A stretch of DNA of 64,000 nucleotides from Eledone cirrhosa (Eukaryota; Mollusca; Cephalopoda; Octopoda; Eledonidae). Shown here one piece after another: positions 43,391 through 58,930 of this stretch. The notes under the pieces were generated by a model. It did not search any database. It saw nothing but the letters and a program-made list of their open reading frames with translations, and was not told the DNA's origin. The position numbers were made by a program, and so were the translations under genes. Numbering within the stretch: the first letter of the stretch is position 1; each line of letters begins with the position of its first letter. The stretch covers positions 881,001 to 945,000 of the forward strand of contig OZ024759.1 of NCBI GenBank assembly GCA_964016885.1, written 5' to 3'.

Positions 43391-46260
43391 GACAAGGCCT
43401 ATATTAGTAACATGACAAAGTCTATATTAGTAACATGACAGTCTATATTAGTAACATGACAAAGTCTATATTAGTAACATGACAGAGTCTATATTAGTAA
43501 CATGACAGTCTATATTAGTAACATGACAAAGTCTATATTAGTAACATGACACAGTCTATATTAGTAACATGACACAGTCTATATTAGTAACATGACACAG
43601 TTTATATTAGTAACATGACAAAGTCTATATGAGTAACATGACAAAGTCTATATTAGTAACATGGCAGTCTATATTAGTTACATGACAAAGTCTATATTAG
43701 TAACATGACACAGTCTATATTAGTAACATGACAAAGACTCTATTAGTAACATGACAAAGTCTATATTAGTAACATGACAGTCTATATTAGTAACATGACA
43801 AAATCTATATTAGTAACATGACAGTCTATATTAGTAACATGACAAAGTCTATATTAGTAACATGGCAGTCTATATTGTACCATGACACAGTCTATATTAG
43901 TAACATGACATAGTCTATATTAGTAACATGACAAAGTCTATATTAGTAACATGACAGTCTATATTGTAACATGACACAGTCTATATTAGTAACATGACAC
44001 AGTCTATATTAGTAACATGACAGTCTATATTAGTAACATGACAAAGTCTATATTAGTAACATGACAAAGTCTATATTAGTAACATGACAAAGTATATATT
44101 AGTAGCATGACACAGTCTATATTAGTAACATGACAAAGTCTATATTAGTAACATGACACAGTCTATATTAGTAACATGACAAAGTCTATATTAGTAACAT
44201 GACACAGTCTATATTAGTAACATGACAAAGTCTATATTAGTAACATGACAAAGTATATATTAGTAGCATGACAAAGTCTATATTAGTAACATGACACAGT
44301 CTATATTAGTAACATGACATAGTCTATATTAGTAACATGACAAAGTCTATATTAGTAGCATGACACAGTCTAAATTAGTAACATGACACAGTCTATATTA
44401 GTAACATGACAGTCTATATTAGTAACATGACACAGTCTATATTAGTAACATAACAAAGTCTATATTAGTAGTATGACAAAGACTATATTAGTAACATGAC
44501 AGTCTATATTAGTAACATGACAAAGTCTATATTAGTAGCATGACAAAGTCTATATTAGTAGCATGACACAGTCTATATTAGTAACATGACACAGTCTATA
44601 TTAGTAACATGACACAGTCTATATTAGTAACATGACAAAGTCTATATTAGTAGCATGACAAAGTCTATATTAGTAACATGACAAAGTCTATATTAGTAAC
44701 ATGACACAGTCTATATTAGTAACATGACAAAGTCTATATTAGTAACATGACAAAGTCTATATTAGTAACATGACAGTCTATATTAGTAACATGACAAAGT
44801 CTATATTAGTAACATGACAAAGTCTCTATTAGTAACATGACAAAGTCTATATTAGTAACATGACAGTCTATATTAGTAACATGACAAAGTCTCTATTAGT
44901 AACATGACAAAGTCTATATTAGTAACATGACAGTCTATATTAGTAACATGACAAAGTCTATATTAGTAACATGACAGTCTATATTGTAACATGACACAGT
45001 CTATATTAGTAACATGACACAGTTTATATTAGTAACATGACATAGTCTATATTAGTAACATGACAAAGTCTATATTAGTAACATGACAGTCTATATTGTA
45101 ACATGACACAGTCTATATTAGTAACATGACAAAGTCTATATTAGTAACATGACAAAGTCTATATTAGTAACATGGCAGTCTATATTAGTAACATGACAAA
45201 GTCTATATTAGTAACATGACAAAGACTCTATTAGTAACATGACAAAGTCTATATTAGTAACATGACAGTCTATATTAGTAACATGACAAAATCTATATTA
45301 GTAACATGACAGTCTATATTAGTAACATGACAAAGTCTATATTAGGAACATGACAGTCTATATCGTACCATGACACAGTCTATATTAGTAACATGACATA
45401 GTCTATATTAGTAACATGACAAAGTCTATATTAGTAACATGACAGTCTATATTGTAACATGACACAGTCTATATTAGTAACATGACACAGTCTATATTAG
45501 TAACATGACAGTCTATATTAGTAACATGACACAGTCTATATTAGTAACATGACACAGTCTATATTAGTAACATGACAGTCTATATTAGTAGCATGGCAAT
45601 GTCTATATTAGTAACATGACACAGTCTATATTAGTAACAAGACATAGTCTATATTAGTAACATGACATAGTCTATATTAGTAGCATGACAAAGTCTATAT
45701 TAGTAACATGACAAAGTCTATATTAGTAACATGACACAGTCTATCTTAGTAACATGACAAAGTCTATATTAGTAACATGACACAGTCTATATTAGTAACA
45801 TGACAAAGTCTATATTAGTAGCATGACAAAGTCTATATTAGTAACATGACACAGTCTATATTAGTAACATGACAAAGTCTATATTAGTAACATGACAAAG
45901 TCTATATTAGTAACATGACAAAGTCTATATTAGTAACATGACTAAGTCTATATTAGTAACATGACACAGTCTATATTAGTAACATGACAGTCTATATTAG
46001 TAGCATGACAAAGTCTATATTAGTAACATGACAAAGTCTATATTAGTAACATGACACAGTCTATATTAGTAACATGACACAGTCTATATTAGTAACATGA
46101 CAGTCTATATTAGTAACATGACAAAGTCTATATTAGTAACATGGCAAAGTCTATGTTAGTAACATGACAAAGTCTATATTAGTAACATGACAGTCTATAT
46201 TAGTAACATGACACATTCTATATTAGTAACATGACAAAGTCTATATTAGTAGCATGACAA
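43391..46260. repeat. Tandem copy of about 40,440-43,370 (2,930-bp period, A then C)
   Basis: TCTAAATTAG 41,439/44,369 and TGGCAATGTC 42,664/45,594 are exactly 2,930 bp apart. At the left end AAGGCC is 2,953 apart (40,441/43,394) because one GACACAG monomer is missing just after it. Private changes here are TATGAGTAAC near 43,630, GGCAGTC before TTGTACC near 43,864 and CATAACAAAG near 44,450. The AACAAGACATAG mark is intact here (about 45,635), so the short form at 42,707 arose after this duplication or was lost on one side only. Confidence 0.87.
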
Positions 46261-49200
46261 AGACTATATTAGTAACATGACAGTCTATATTAGTAACATG
46301 CCAAAGTCTATATTAGTAGCATGACAAAGTCTATATTAGTAGCATGACACAGTCTATATTAGTAACATGACACAGTCTATATTAGTAACATGACACAGTC
46401 TATATTAGTAGCATGACAAAGTCTATATTAGTAACATGACAAAGTCTATATTAGTAACATGACACAGTCTATATTAGTAACATGACAAAGTCTATATTAG
46501 TAACATGACAAAGTCTATATTAGTAACATGACACAGTGTATATTAGTAATATGACACAGTCTATATTAGTAACATGACAAAGTCTATATTAGTAACATGA
46601 CAAAGTCTATATTAGTAACATGACACAGTCTATATTAGTAACATGACACAGTCTATATTAGTAACATGACACAGTCTATATTAGTAACATGACAAAGTCT
46701 ATATTAGTAACATGGCAAAGTCTATATTAGTAACATGACAAAGTCTATATTAGTAACATGACAAGGTCTATATTAGTAACATGACACAGTCTATATTAGT
46801 AACATGACAAAGTCTATATTAGTAACATGACAGTCTATATTAGTAACATGCCAAAGTCTATATTAGTAGCATGACAAAGTCTATATTAGTAGCATGACAC
46901 AGTCTATATTAGTAACATGACATAGTCTATATTAGTAACATGACACAGTCTATATTAGTAGCATGACAAAGTCTATATTAGTAACATGACAAAGTCTATA
47001 TTAGTAACATGAGAAAGTCTATATTAGTAACATGACACAGTCTATATTAGTAACATGACAAAGTCTATATTAGTAACATGACACAGTCTATATTAGTAAC
47101 ATGACACAGTCTATATTAGTAACATGACAAAGTCTATATTAGTAGCATGACAAAGTCTATATTAGTAACATGACAAAGTCTATATTAGTAACATGACACA
47201 GTCTATATTAGTAACATGACAAAGTCTATATTAGTAACATGACGGTCAATATTAGTAACATGACAGTCTATATTAGTAGCATGACAAAGTCTATATTAGT
47301 AACATGACACAGTCTATATTAGTAACATGACAAAGTCTATATTAGTAGCATGACAAAGTCTATATTAGTAACATGACACAGTCTATATTAGTAACATGAC
47401 AAAGTCTATATTAGTAGCATGACAAAGTCTATATTAGTAACATGACAAAGTCTATATTAGTAACATGACACAGTCTATATTAGTAATATGACAGTCTATA
47501 TTAGTAACATGACAGTCCATATTAGTAGCATGACAAAGTCTATATTAGTAACATGACAAAGTCTATATTAGTAACATGACACAGTCTATATTAGTAACAT
47601 GACACAGTCTATATTAGTAACATCATATAGTCTATATTATTAACATGACAAAGTCTATATTAGTAACATGGCAAAGTCTATATTAGTAACATGACAAAGT
47701 TTATATTAGTAACATGACAAGGCCTATATTAGTAACATGACACAGTCTATATTAGTAACATGACAAAGTCTATATTAGTAACATGACAGTCTATATTAGT
47801 AACATGACAAAGTCTATATTAGTAACATGACAGAGTCTATATTAGTAACATGACAGTCTATATTAGTAACATGACAAAGTCTATATTAGTAACATGACAC
47901 AGTCTATATTAGTAACATGACACAGTCTATATTAGTAACATGACACAGTTTATATTAGTAACATGACAAAGTCTATATTAGTAACATGACAAAGTCTATA
48001 TTAGTAACATGGCAGTCTATATTAGTTACATGACAAAGTCTATATTAGTAACATGACACAGTCTATATTAGTAACATGACAAAGACTCTATTAGTAACAT
48101 GACAAAGTCTATATTAGTAACATGACAGTCTATATTAGTAACATGACAAAATCTATATTAGTAACATGACAGTCTATATTAGTAACATGACAAAGTCTAT
48201 ATTAGTAACATGACAGTCTATATTGTACCATGACACAGTCTATATTAGTAACATGACATAGTCTATATTAGTAACATGACAAAGTCTATATTAGTAACAT
48301 GACAGTCTATATTGTAACATGACACAGTCTATATTAGTAACATGACACAGTCTATATTAGTAACATGACAGTCTATATTAGTAACATGACAAAGTCTATA
48401 TTAGTAACATGACAAAGTCTATATTAGTAACATGACAAAGTATATATTAGTAGCATGACACAGTCTATATTAGTAACATGACAAAGTCTATATTAGTAAC
48501 ATGACACAGTCTATATTAGTAACATGACAAAGTCTATATTAGTAACATGACACAGTCTATATTAGTAACATGACAAAGTCTATATTAGTAACATGACAAA
48601 GTATATATTAGTAGCATGACAAAGTCTATATTAGTAACATGACACAGTCTATATTAGTAACATGACATAGTCTATATTAGTAACATGACAAAGTCTATAT
48701 TAGTAGCATGACACAGTCTAAATTAGTAACATGACACAGTCTATATTAGTAACATGACAGTCTATATTAGTAACATGACACAGTCTATATTAGTAACATG
48801 ACAAAGTCTATATTAGTAGTATGACAAAGACTATATTAGTAACATGACAGTCTATATTAGTAACATGACAAAGTCTATATTAGTAGCATGACAAAGTCTA
48901 TATTAGTAGCATGACACAGTCTATATTAGTAACATGACACAGTCTATATTAGTAACATGACACAGTCTATATTAGTAACATGACAAAGTCTATATTAGTA
49001 GCATGACAAAGTCTATATTAGTAACATGACAAAGTCTATATTAGTAACATGACACAGTCTATATTAGTAACATGACAAAGTCTATATTAGTAACATGACA
49101 AAGTCTATATTAGTAACATGACAGTCTATATTAGTAACATGACAAAGTCTATATTAGTAACATGACAAAGTCTCTATTAGTAACATGACAAAGTCTATAT

Positions 49201-49440
49201 TAGTAACATGACAGTCTATATAATAACATGACAAAGTCTCTATTAGTAACATGACAAAGTCTATATTAGTAACATGACAGTCTATATTAGTAACATGACA
49301 AAGTCTATATTAGTAACATGACAGTCTATATTGTAACATGACACAGTCTATATTAGTAACATGACACAGTTTATATTAGTAACATGACATAGTCTATATT
49401 AGTAACATGACAAAGTCTATATTAGTAACATGACAGTCTA
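46261..49440. repeat. Family A block, copy of 38,980-42,160 at 7,278-bp offset
   Basis: AAGACTATAT 38,982/46,260, TCATATAG 40,345/47,623 and TCTAAATTAG 41,439/48,717 are all 7,278 bp apart. Private changes include TATTATTAAC just after CATCATATAG (about 47,638), AAAGTTTATATT near 47,697 and a 20-bp unit TATATAATAAC near 49,210. The AACGTGAC marks of 39,844 and 39,959 are absent here. At about 49,440 the array passes into family B. Confidence 0.85.
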
Positions 49441-52020
49441 TATTAGTAACATGACAAAGTCTATATTAGTAACATGACAAAGTCTATATTAGTAACATGA
49501 CAAAGTCTATATTAGTAACATGACAAAGTCTATATTAGTAACATGACAGTCTATATTGTAACATGACACAGTCTCTATTAGTAACATGACACAGTCTATA
49601 TTAGTAACATGACAGTCTATATTAGTAACATGACAAAGTCTATATTAGTAACATGACGGTCTATATTAGTAACATGACAGTCTATATTAGTAGCATGACA
49701 AAGTCTATATTAGTAACATGACACAGTCTATATTAGTAACATGACACAGTCTATATTAGTAACATGACACAGTATATATTAGTAACATGACACAGTCTAT
49801 ATTAGTAGCATGACAAAGTCTATATTAGTAACATGACACAGTCTATATTAGTAACATGACACAGTCTATATTAGTAACATGACACAGTCTATATTAGTAA
49901 CATGACAAAGTCTATATTAGTAACGTGACACAGTCTATATTAGTAACATGACAAAGTCTATATTAGTAACATGACAGTCTATATTAGTAACATGACAGTC
50001 TATATTAGTAGCATGACAAAGTCTATATTAGTAACATGACAAAGTCTATATTAGTAACATGACACAGTCTATATTAGTAACATGACACAGTCTATATTAG
50101 TAACATGACAGTCTATATTAGTAGCATGACAAAGTCTATATTAGTAACATGACACAGTCTATATTAGTAACATGACAAAGTCTATATTAGTAACATGACA
50201 GTCTATATTAGTAACATGACACAGTCTATATTAGTAACATGACACAGTCTATATTAGTAACATGACAAAGTCTATATTAGTAACATGACAAAGTCTATAT
50301 TAGTAACATGACAGTCTATATTAGTAACATGACAAAGTCTATATTAGTAACATGACACAGTCTATATTAGTAACATGACAAAGTCTCTATTAATAACATG
50401 ACAAAGTCTATATTAGTAACATGACAGTCTATATTAGTAACATGACAAAGTCTCTATTAGTAACATGGCAAAGTCTATATTAGTAACATGACAGTCTATA
50501 TTAGTAACATGACAAAGTCTATATTAGTAACATGACAGTCTATATTGTAACATGACACATTCTATATTAGTAACATGACACAGTCTATATTAGTAACATG
50601 ACAGTCTATATTAGTAACATGACAAAGTCTATATTAGTAACATGACAAAGTCTATATTAGTAACATGACACAGTCTATATTAGTAGCATGACACAGTCTA
50701 TATTAGTAACATGACAAAGTCTATATTAGTAACATGACACAGTCTATATTAGTAACATGACAAAGTCTATATTAGTAACATGACACAGTCTATATTAGTA
50801 ACATGACATAGTCTATATTAGTAACATGACAAAGTCTATATTAGTAACATGACAGTCTATATTAGTAACATGACAAAGTCTATATTAGTAGCATGACAAA
50901 GTCTATATTAGTAACATGACACAGTCTATATTAGTAACGTGACAATCTATATTAGTAACATGACACAGTCTATATTAGTAACATGACAAAGTCTATATTA
51001 GTAGCATGACAAAGTCTATATTAGTAACATGACAGTCTATATTAGTAGCATGACAAAGTCTATATTAGTAGCATGACAAGGTCTATATTAGTAGCATGAC
51101 ACAGTCTATATTAGTAACATGACACAGTCTATATTAGTAACATGACACAGTCTATATTAGTAACATGACAAAGTCTATTTTAGTAGCATGACAAAGTCTA
51201 TATTAGCAACATGACAAAGTCTATATTAGTAACATAACACAGTCTATATTATTAACATGACAAAGTCTATATTAGTAACATGACAAAGTCTATATTAGTA
51301 ACATGACACAGTCTATATTAGTAACATGACAAAGTCTATATTAGTAACATGACAAAGTCTATATTAGTAACATGACACAGTGTATATTAGTAATATGACA
51401 GTCTATATTAGTAGCATGACAAAGTCTATATTAGTAACATGACAAAGTCTATATTAGTAACATGACACAGTCTATATTAGTAACATGACACAGTCTATAT
51501 TAGTAACATGACACAGTCTATATTAGTAACATGACAAAGTCTATATTAGTAACATGGCAAAGTCTATATTAGTAACATGACAAAGTCTATATTAGTAACA
51601 TGACAAGGTCTATATTAGTAACATGACACAGTCTATATTAGTAACATGACAAAGTCTATATTAGTAACATGACACAGTCTATATTAGTAACATGCCAAAG
51701 TCTATATTAGTAGCATGACAAAGTCTATATTAGTAGCATGACACAGTCTATATTAGTAACATGACACAGTCTATATTAGTAACATGACACAGTCTATATT
51801 AGTAGCATGACAAAGTCTATATTAGTAACATGACAAAGTCTATATTAGTAACATGAGAAAGTCTATATTAGTACCATGACACAGTCTATATTACTAACAT
51901 GACAAAGTCTATATTAGTAACATGACAAAGTCTATATTAGTAACATGACAAAGTCTATATTAGTAACATGACACAGTCTATATTAGTAACATGACAAAGT
52001 CTATATTAGTAACATGACAC
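49441..52020. repeat. Family B block
   Basis: The spacing of marks matches the first B block exactly: AGTCTCTATT 49,570 to TCTATTAATA 50,386 is 816 bp, as for 8,011 to 8,827, and on to GTGACAATC at 50,939 is 553 bp, as for 8,827 to 9,380. New marks found only in the right-hand part of the window appear here: AGTATATATT near 49,793, AACGTGACAC near 49,924, CTATTTTAG near 51,176, TATTAGCAAC at 51,201, CATAACACAG near 51,234 and TTAGTACCATG near 51,870. They define a younger B subtype. Confidence 0.82.
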
Positions 52021-54790
52021 AGTCTATATTAGTAACATGACAAAGTCTATATTAGTAGCATGACAAAGTCTATATTAGTAACATGACACAGTCTATATTA
52101 GTAACATGACAAAGTCTATATTAGTAACATGACAAAGTCTATATTAGTAACATGACAAAGTCTATATTAGTAACATGACTAAGTCTATATTAGTAACATG
52201 ACACAGTCTATATTAGTAACATGACAGTCTATATTAGTAGCATGACAAAGTCTATATTAGTAACATGACAAAGTCTATATTAGTAACATGACACAGTCTA
52301 TATTAGTAACATGACACAGTGTATATTAGTAACATGACAGTGTATATTAGTAACATGACAAAGTCTATATTAGTAACATGGCAAAGTCTATGTTAGTAAC
52401 ATGACAAAGTCTATATTAGTAACATGACAGTCTATATTAGTAACATGACACATTCTATATTAGTAACATGACAAAGTCTATATTAGTAGCATGACAAAGT
52501 CTATATTAGTAACATGACAGTCTATATTAGTAACATGCCAAAGTCTATATTAGTAGCATGACAAAGTCTATATTAGTAGCATGACACAGTCTATATTAGT
52601 AACATGACACAGTCTATATTAGTAACATGACACAGTCTATATTTGTAGCATGACAAAGTCTATATTAGTAACATGACAAAGTCTATATTAGTAACATGAC
52701 ACAGTCTATATTAGTAACATGACAAAGTCTATATTAGTAACATGACAAAGTCTATATTAGTAACATGACACAGTGTATATTAGTAATATGACAGTCTATA
52801 TTAGTAGCATGACAAAGTCTATATTAGTAACATGACAAAGTCTATATTAGTAACATGACACAGTCTATATTAGTAACATGACACAGTCTATATTAGTAAC
52901 ATGACACAGTCTATATTAGTAACATGACAAAGTCTATATTAGTAACATGGCAAAGTCTATATTAGTAACATGACAAAGTCTATATTAGTAACATGACAAG
53001 GTCTATATTAGTAACATGACACAGTCTATATTAGTAACATGACAAAGTCTATATTAGTAACATGACACAGTCTATATTAGTAACATGCCAAAGTCTATAT
53101 TAGTAGCATGACAAAGTCTATATTAGTAGCATGACACAGTCTATATTAGTAACATGACACAGTCTATATTAGTAACATGACACAGTCTATATTAGTAGCA
53201 TGACAAAGTCTATATTAGTAACATGACAAAGTCTATATTAGTAACATGAGAAAGTCTATATTAGTAACATGACACAGTCTATATTAGTAACATGACAAAG
53301 TCTATATTAGTAACATGACACAGTCTATATTAGTAACATGACACAGTCTATATTAGTAACATGACAAAGTCTATATTAGTAGCATGACCAAGTCTATATT
53401 AGTAACATGACAAAGTCTATATTAGTAACATGACACAGTCTATATTAGTAACATGACAAAGTCTATATTAGTAACATGACGGTCTATATTAGTAACATGA
53501 CAGTCTATATTAGTAGCATGACAAAGTCTATATTAGTAACATGACACAGTCTATATTAGTAACATGACACAGTCTATATTAGTAACATGACACAGTCTAT
53601 ATTAGTAACATGACAAAGTCTATATTAGTAGCATGACAAAGTCTATATTAGTAACATGACACAGTCTATATTAGTAACATGACACAGTCTATATTAGTAA
53701 CATGACATAGTCTATATTAGTAACATGACAAAGTCTATATTAGTAGCATGACACAGTCTAAATTAGTAACATGACACAGTCTATATTAGTAACATGACAG
53801 TCTATATTAGTAACATGACACAGTCTATATTAGTAACATGACAAAGTCTATATTAGTAGTATGACAAAGTCTATATTAGTAACATGACAGTCTATATTAG
53901 TAACATGACAAAGTCTATATTAGTAGCATGACAAAGTCTATATTAGTAGCATGATACAGTCTATATTAGTAACATGACACAGTCTATATTAGTAACATGA
54001 CACAGTCTATATTAGTAACATGACAAAGTCTATATTAGTAGCATAACAAAGTCTATATTAGTAACATGACAAAGTCTATATTAGTAACATGACACAGTCT
54101 ATATTAGTAACATGACAAAGTCTATATTAGGAACATGACAGTCTATATTAGTAACATGACACAGTCTATATTAGTAACATGACAAAGTCTATATTAGTAA
54201 CATGACACAGTCTATATTAGTAACATGACACAGTCTATATTAGTAACATGACACAGTTTATATTAGTAACATGACAACGTCTATATTATTAACATGACAA
54301 AGTCTATATTAGTAACATGGCAGTCTATATTAGTAACATGACAAAGTCTATATTAGTAACATGACACAGTCTATATTAGTAACATGACAAAGACTCTATT
54401 AGTAACATGACAAAGTCTATATTAGTAACATGACAGTCTATATTAGTAACATGACAAAATCTATATTAGTAACATGACAGTCTATATTAGTAACATGACA
54501 AAGTCTATATTAGTAACATGACAGTCTATATCGTACCATGACACAGTCTATATTAGTAACATGACATAGTCTATATTAGTAACATGACAAAGTCTATATT
54601 AGTAACATGACAGTCTATATTGTAACATGACACAGTCTATATTAGTAACATGACACAGTCTATATTAGTAACATGACAGTCTATATTAGTAACATGACAC
54701 AGTCTATATTAGTAACATGACACAGTCTATATTAGTAACATGACAGTCTATATTAGTAGCATGGCAATGTCTATATTAGTAACATGACAC
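52021..54790. repeat. Composite C / B / C segment
   Basis: Family C marks GACTAAG (near 52,187), GTGTATATT twice (52,319 and about 52,340), CTATGTTAG (52,390) and CACATTC (52,450) come first. Next are the B-type right end (ATTTGTAGC near 52,643, GTAATATG near 52,785, GACCAAG near 53,388), TCTAAATTAG at 53,757, and family C again with AACGTC near 54,278, CGTACC at 54,532 and TGGCAATGTC at 54,762. The block is collinear with 59,950-62,500, so this arrangement existed before the 7,705-bp duplication. Confidence 0.8.
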
Positions 54791-57410
54791 AGTCTATATT
54801 GTAACATGACACAGTCTATATTAGTAACATGACACAGTCTATATTAGTAACATGACAGTCTATATTAGTAACATGACAAAGTCTATATTAGTAACATGAC
54901 AAAGTCTATATTAGTAACATGACAAAGTCTATATTAGTAACATGACAAAGTCTATATTAGTAACATGACAGTCTATATTGTAACATGACACAGTCTCTAT
55001 TAGTAACATGACACAGTCTATATTAGTAACATGACAGTCTATATTAGTAACATGACAAAGTCTATATTAGTAACATGACGGTCTATATTAGTAACATGAC
55101 AGTCTATATTAGTAGCATGACAAAGTCTATATTAGTAACATGACACAGTCTATATTAGTAACATGACACAGTCTATATTAGTAACATGACACAGTATATA
55201 TTAGTAACATGACACAGTCTATATTAGTAGCATGACAAAGTCTATATTAGTAACATGACACAGTCTATATTAGTAACATGACACAGTCTATATTAGTAAC
55301 ATGACACAGTCTATATTAGTAACATGACAAAGTCTATATTAGTAACGTGACACAGTCTATATTAGTAACATGACAAAGTCTATATTAGTAACATGACAGT
55401 CTATATTAGTAACATGACAGTCTATATTAGTAGCATGACAAAGTCTATATTAGTAACATGACAAAGTCTATATTAGTAACATGACACAGTCTATATTAGT
55501 AACATGACACAGTCTATATTAGTAACATGACAGTCTATATTAGTAGCATGACAAAGTCTATATTAGTAACATGACACAGTCTATATTAGTAACATGACAA
55601 AGTCTATATTAGTAACATGACAGTCTATATTAGTAACATGACACAGTCTATATTAGTAACATGACACAGTCTATATTAGTAACATGACAAAGTCTATATT
55701 AGTAACATGACAAAGTCTATATTAGTAACATGACAGTCTATATTAGTAACATGACAAAGTCTATATTAGTAACATGACACAGTCTATATTAGTAACATGA
55801 CAAAGTCTCTATTAATAACATGACAAAGTCTATATTAGTAACATGACAGTCTATATTAGTAACATGACAAAGTCTCTATTAGTAACATGGCAAAGTCTAT
55901 ATTAGTAACATGACAGTCTATATTAGTAACATGACAAAGTCTATATTAGTAACATGACAGTCTATATTGTAACATGACACATTCTATATTAGTAACATGA
56001 CACAGTCTATATTAGTAACATGACAGTCTATATTAGTAACATGACAAAGTCTATATTAGTAACATGACAAAGTCTATATTAGTAACATGACACAGTCTAT
56101 ATTAGTAGCATGACACAGTCTATATTAGTAACATGACAAAGTCTATATTAGTAACATGACACAGTCTATATTAGTAACATGACAAAGTCTATATTAGTAA
56201 CATGACACAGTCTATATTAGTAACATGACATAGTCTATATTAGTAACATGACAAAGTCTATATTAGTAACATGACAGTCTATATTAGTAACATGACAAAG
56301 TCTATATTAGTAGCATGACAAAGTCTATATTAGTAACATGACACAGTCTATATTAGTAACGTGACAATCTATATTAGTAACATGACACAGTCTATATTAG
56401 TAACATGACAAAGTCTATATTAGTAGCATGACAAAGTCTATATTAGTAACATGACAGTCTATATTAGTAGCATGACAAAGTCTATATTAGTAGCATGACA
56501 AGGTCTATATTAGTAGCATGACACAGTCTATATTAGTAACATGACACAGTCTATATTAGTAACATGACACAGTCTATATTAGTAACATGACAAAGTCTAT
56601 TTTAGTAGCATGACAAAGTCTATATTAGCAACATGACAAAGTCTATATTAGTAACATAACACAGTCTATATTATTAACATGACAAAGTCTATATTAGTAA
56701 CATGACAAAGTCTATATTAGTAACATGACACAGTCTATATTAGTAACATGACAAAGTCTATATTAGTAACATGACAAAGTCTATATTAGTAACATGACAC
56801 AGTGTATATTAGTAATATGACAGTCTATATTAGTAGCATGACAAAGTCTATATTAGTAACATGACAAAGTCTATATTAGTAACATGACACAGTCTATATT
56901 AGTAACATGACACAGTCTATATTAGTAACATGACACAGTCTATATTAGTAACATGACAAAGTCTATATTAGTAACATGGCAAAGTCTATATTAGTAACAT
57001 GACAAAGTCTATATTAGTAACATGACAAGGTCTATATTAGTAACATGACACAGTCTATATTAGTAACATGACAAAGTCTATATTAGTAACATGACACAGT
57101 CTATATTAGTAACATGCCAAAGTCTATATTAGTAGCATGACAAAGTCTATATTAGTAGCATGACACAGTCTATATTAGTAACATGACACAGTCTATATTA
57201 GTAACATGACACAGTCTATATTAGTAGCATGACAAAGTCTATATTAGTAACATGACAAAGTCTATATTAGTAACATGAGAAAGTCTATATTAGTACCATG
57301 ACACAGTCTATATTACTAACATGACAAAGTCTATATTAGTAACATGACAAAGTCTATATTAGTAACATGACAAAGTCTATATTAGTAACATGACACAGTC
57401 TATATTAGTA
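54791..57410. repeat. Family B subtype, copy of about 49,480-51,980 (offset 5,422)
   Basis: AGTCTCTATT 49,570/54,992, TCTATTAATA 50,386/55,808, GTGACAATC 50,939/56,361 and TATTAGCAAC 51,201/56,623 are all 5,422 bp apart. The left junction lies just after GGCAATGTC, where a GACACAG 23-mer is followed by a short TATATTGTAAC monomer near 54,800 instead of AACAAGACATAG. The right end reaches the TTAGTACCATG and ATTACTAAC pair near 57,294-57,317. Confidence 0.85.
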
Positions 57411-58930
57411 ACATGACACAGTATATATTAGTAACATGACACAGTCTATATTAGTAGCATGACAAAGTCTATATTAGTAACATGACACAGTCTATATTAG
57501 TAACATGACACAGTCTATATTAGTAACATGACACAGTCTATATTAGTAACATGACAAAGTCTATATTAGTAACGTGACACAGTCTATATTAGTAACATGA
57601 CAAAGTCTATATTAGTAACATGACAGTCTATATTAGTAACATGACAGTCTATATTAGTAGCATGACAAAGTCTATATTAGTAACATGACAAAGTCTATAT
57701 TAGTAACATGACACAGTCTATATTAGTAACATGACACAGTCTATATTAGTAACATGACAGTCTATATTAGTAGCATGACAAAGTCTATATTAGTAACATG
57801 ACACAGTCTATATTAGTAACATGACAAAGTCTATATTAGTAACATGACAGTCTATATTAGTAACATGACACAGTCTATATTAGTAACATGACACAGTCTA
57901 TATTAGTAACATGACAAAGTCTATATTAGTAACATGACAAAGTCTATATTAGTAACATGACAGTCTATATTAGTAACATGACAAAGTCTATATTAGTAAC
58001 ATGACACAGTCTATATTAGTAACATGACAAAGTCTCTATTAATAACATGACAAAGTCTATATTAGTAACATGACAGTCTATATTAGTAACATGACAAAGT
58101 CTCTATTAGTAACATGGCAAAGTCTATATTAGTAACATGACAGTCTATATTAGTAACATGACAAAGTCTATATTAGTAACATGACAGTCTATATTGTAAC
58201 ATGACACATTCTATATTAGTAACATGACACAGTCTATATTAGTAACATGACAGTCTATATTAGTAACATGACAAAGTCTATATTAGTAACATGACAAAGT
58301 CTATATTAGTAACATGACACAGTCTATATTAGTAGCATGACACAGTCTATATTAGTAACATGACAAAGTCTATATTAGTAACATGACACAGTCTATATTA
58401 GTAACATGACAAAGTCTATATTAGTAACATGACACAGTCTATATTAGTAACATGACATAGTCTATATTAGTAACATGACAAAGTCTATATTAGTAACATG
58501 ACAGTCTATATTAGTAACATGACAAAGTCTATATTAGTAGCATGACAAAGTCTATATTAGTAACATGACACAGTCTATATTAGTAACGTGACAATCTATA
58601 TTAGTAACATGACACAGTCTATATTAGTAACATGACACATTCTATATTAGTAACATGACACAGTCTATATTAGTAACATGACAGTCTATATTAGTAGCAT
58701 GACAAAGTCTATATTAGTAGCATGACAAGGTCTATATTAGTAGCATGACACAGTCTATATTAGTAACATGACACAGTCTATATTAGTAACATGACACAGT
58801 CTATATTAGTAACATGACAAAGTCTATTTTAGTAGCATGACAAAGTCTATATTAGCAACATGACAAAGTCTATATTAGTAACATAACACAGTCTATATTA
58901 TTAACATGACAAAGTCTATATTAGTAACAT
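57411..58930. repeat. Family B subtype, partial tandem copy (2,227-bp offset)
   Basis: AGTATATA 55,193/57,420, TCTATTAATA 55,808/58,035, GTGACAATC 56,361/58,588 and TATTAGCAAC 56,623/58,850 are all 2,227 bp apart. The copy has lost the start of the B unit before AGTATATATT. Near 58,633 a private CACATTC monomer replaces a GACAAAG-type monomer, and the next boxes also differ from 56,410-56,450, which may be a small gene-conversion tract. Confidence 0.82.
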
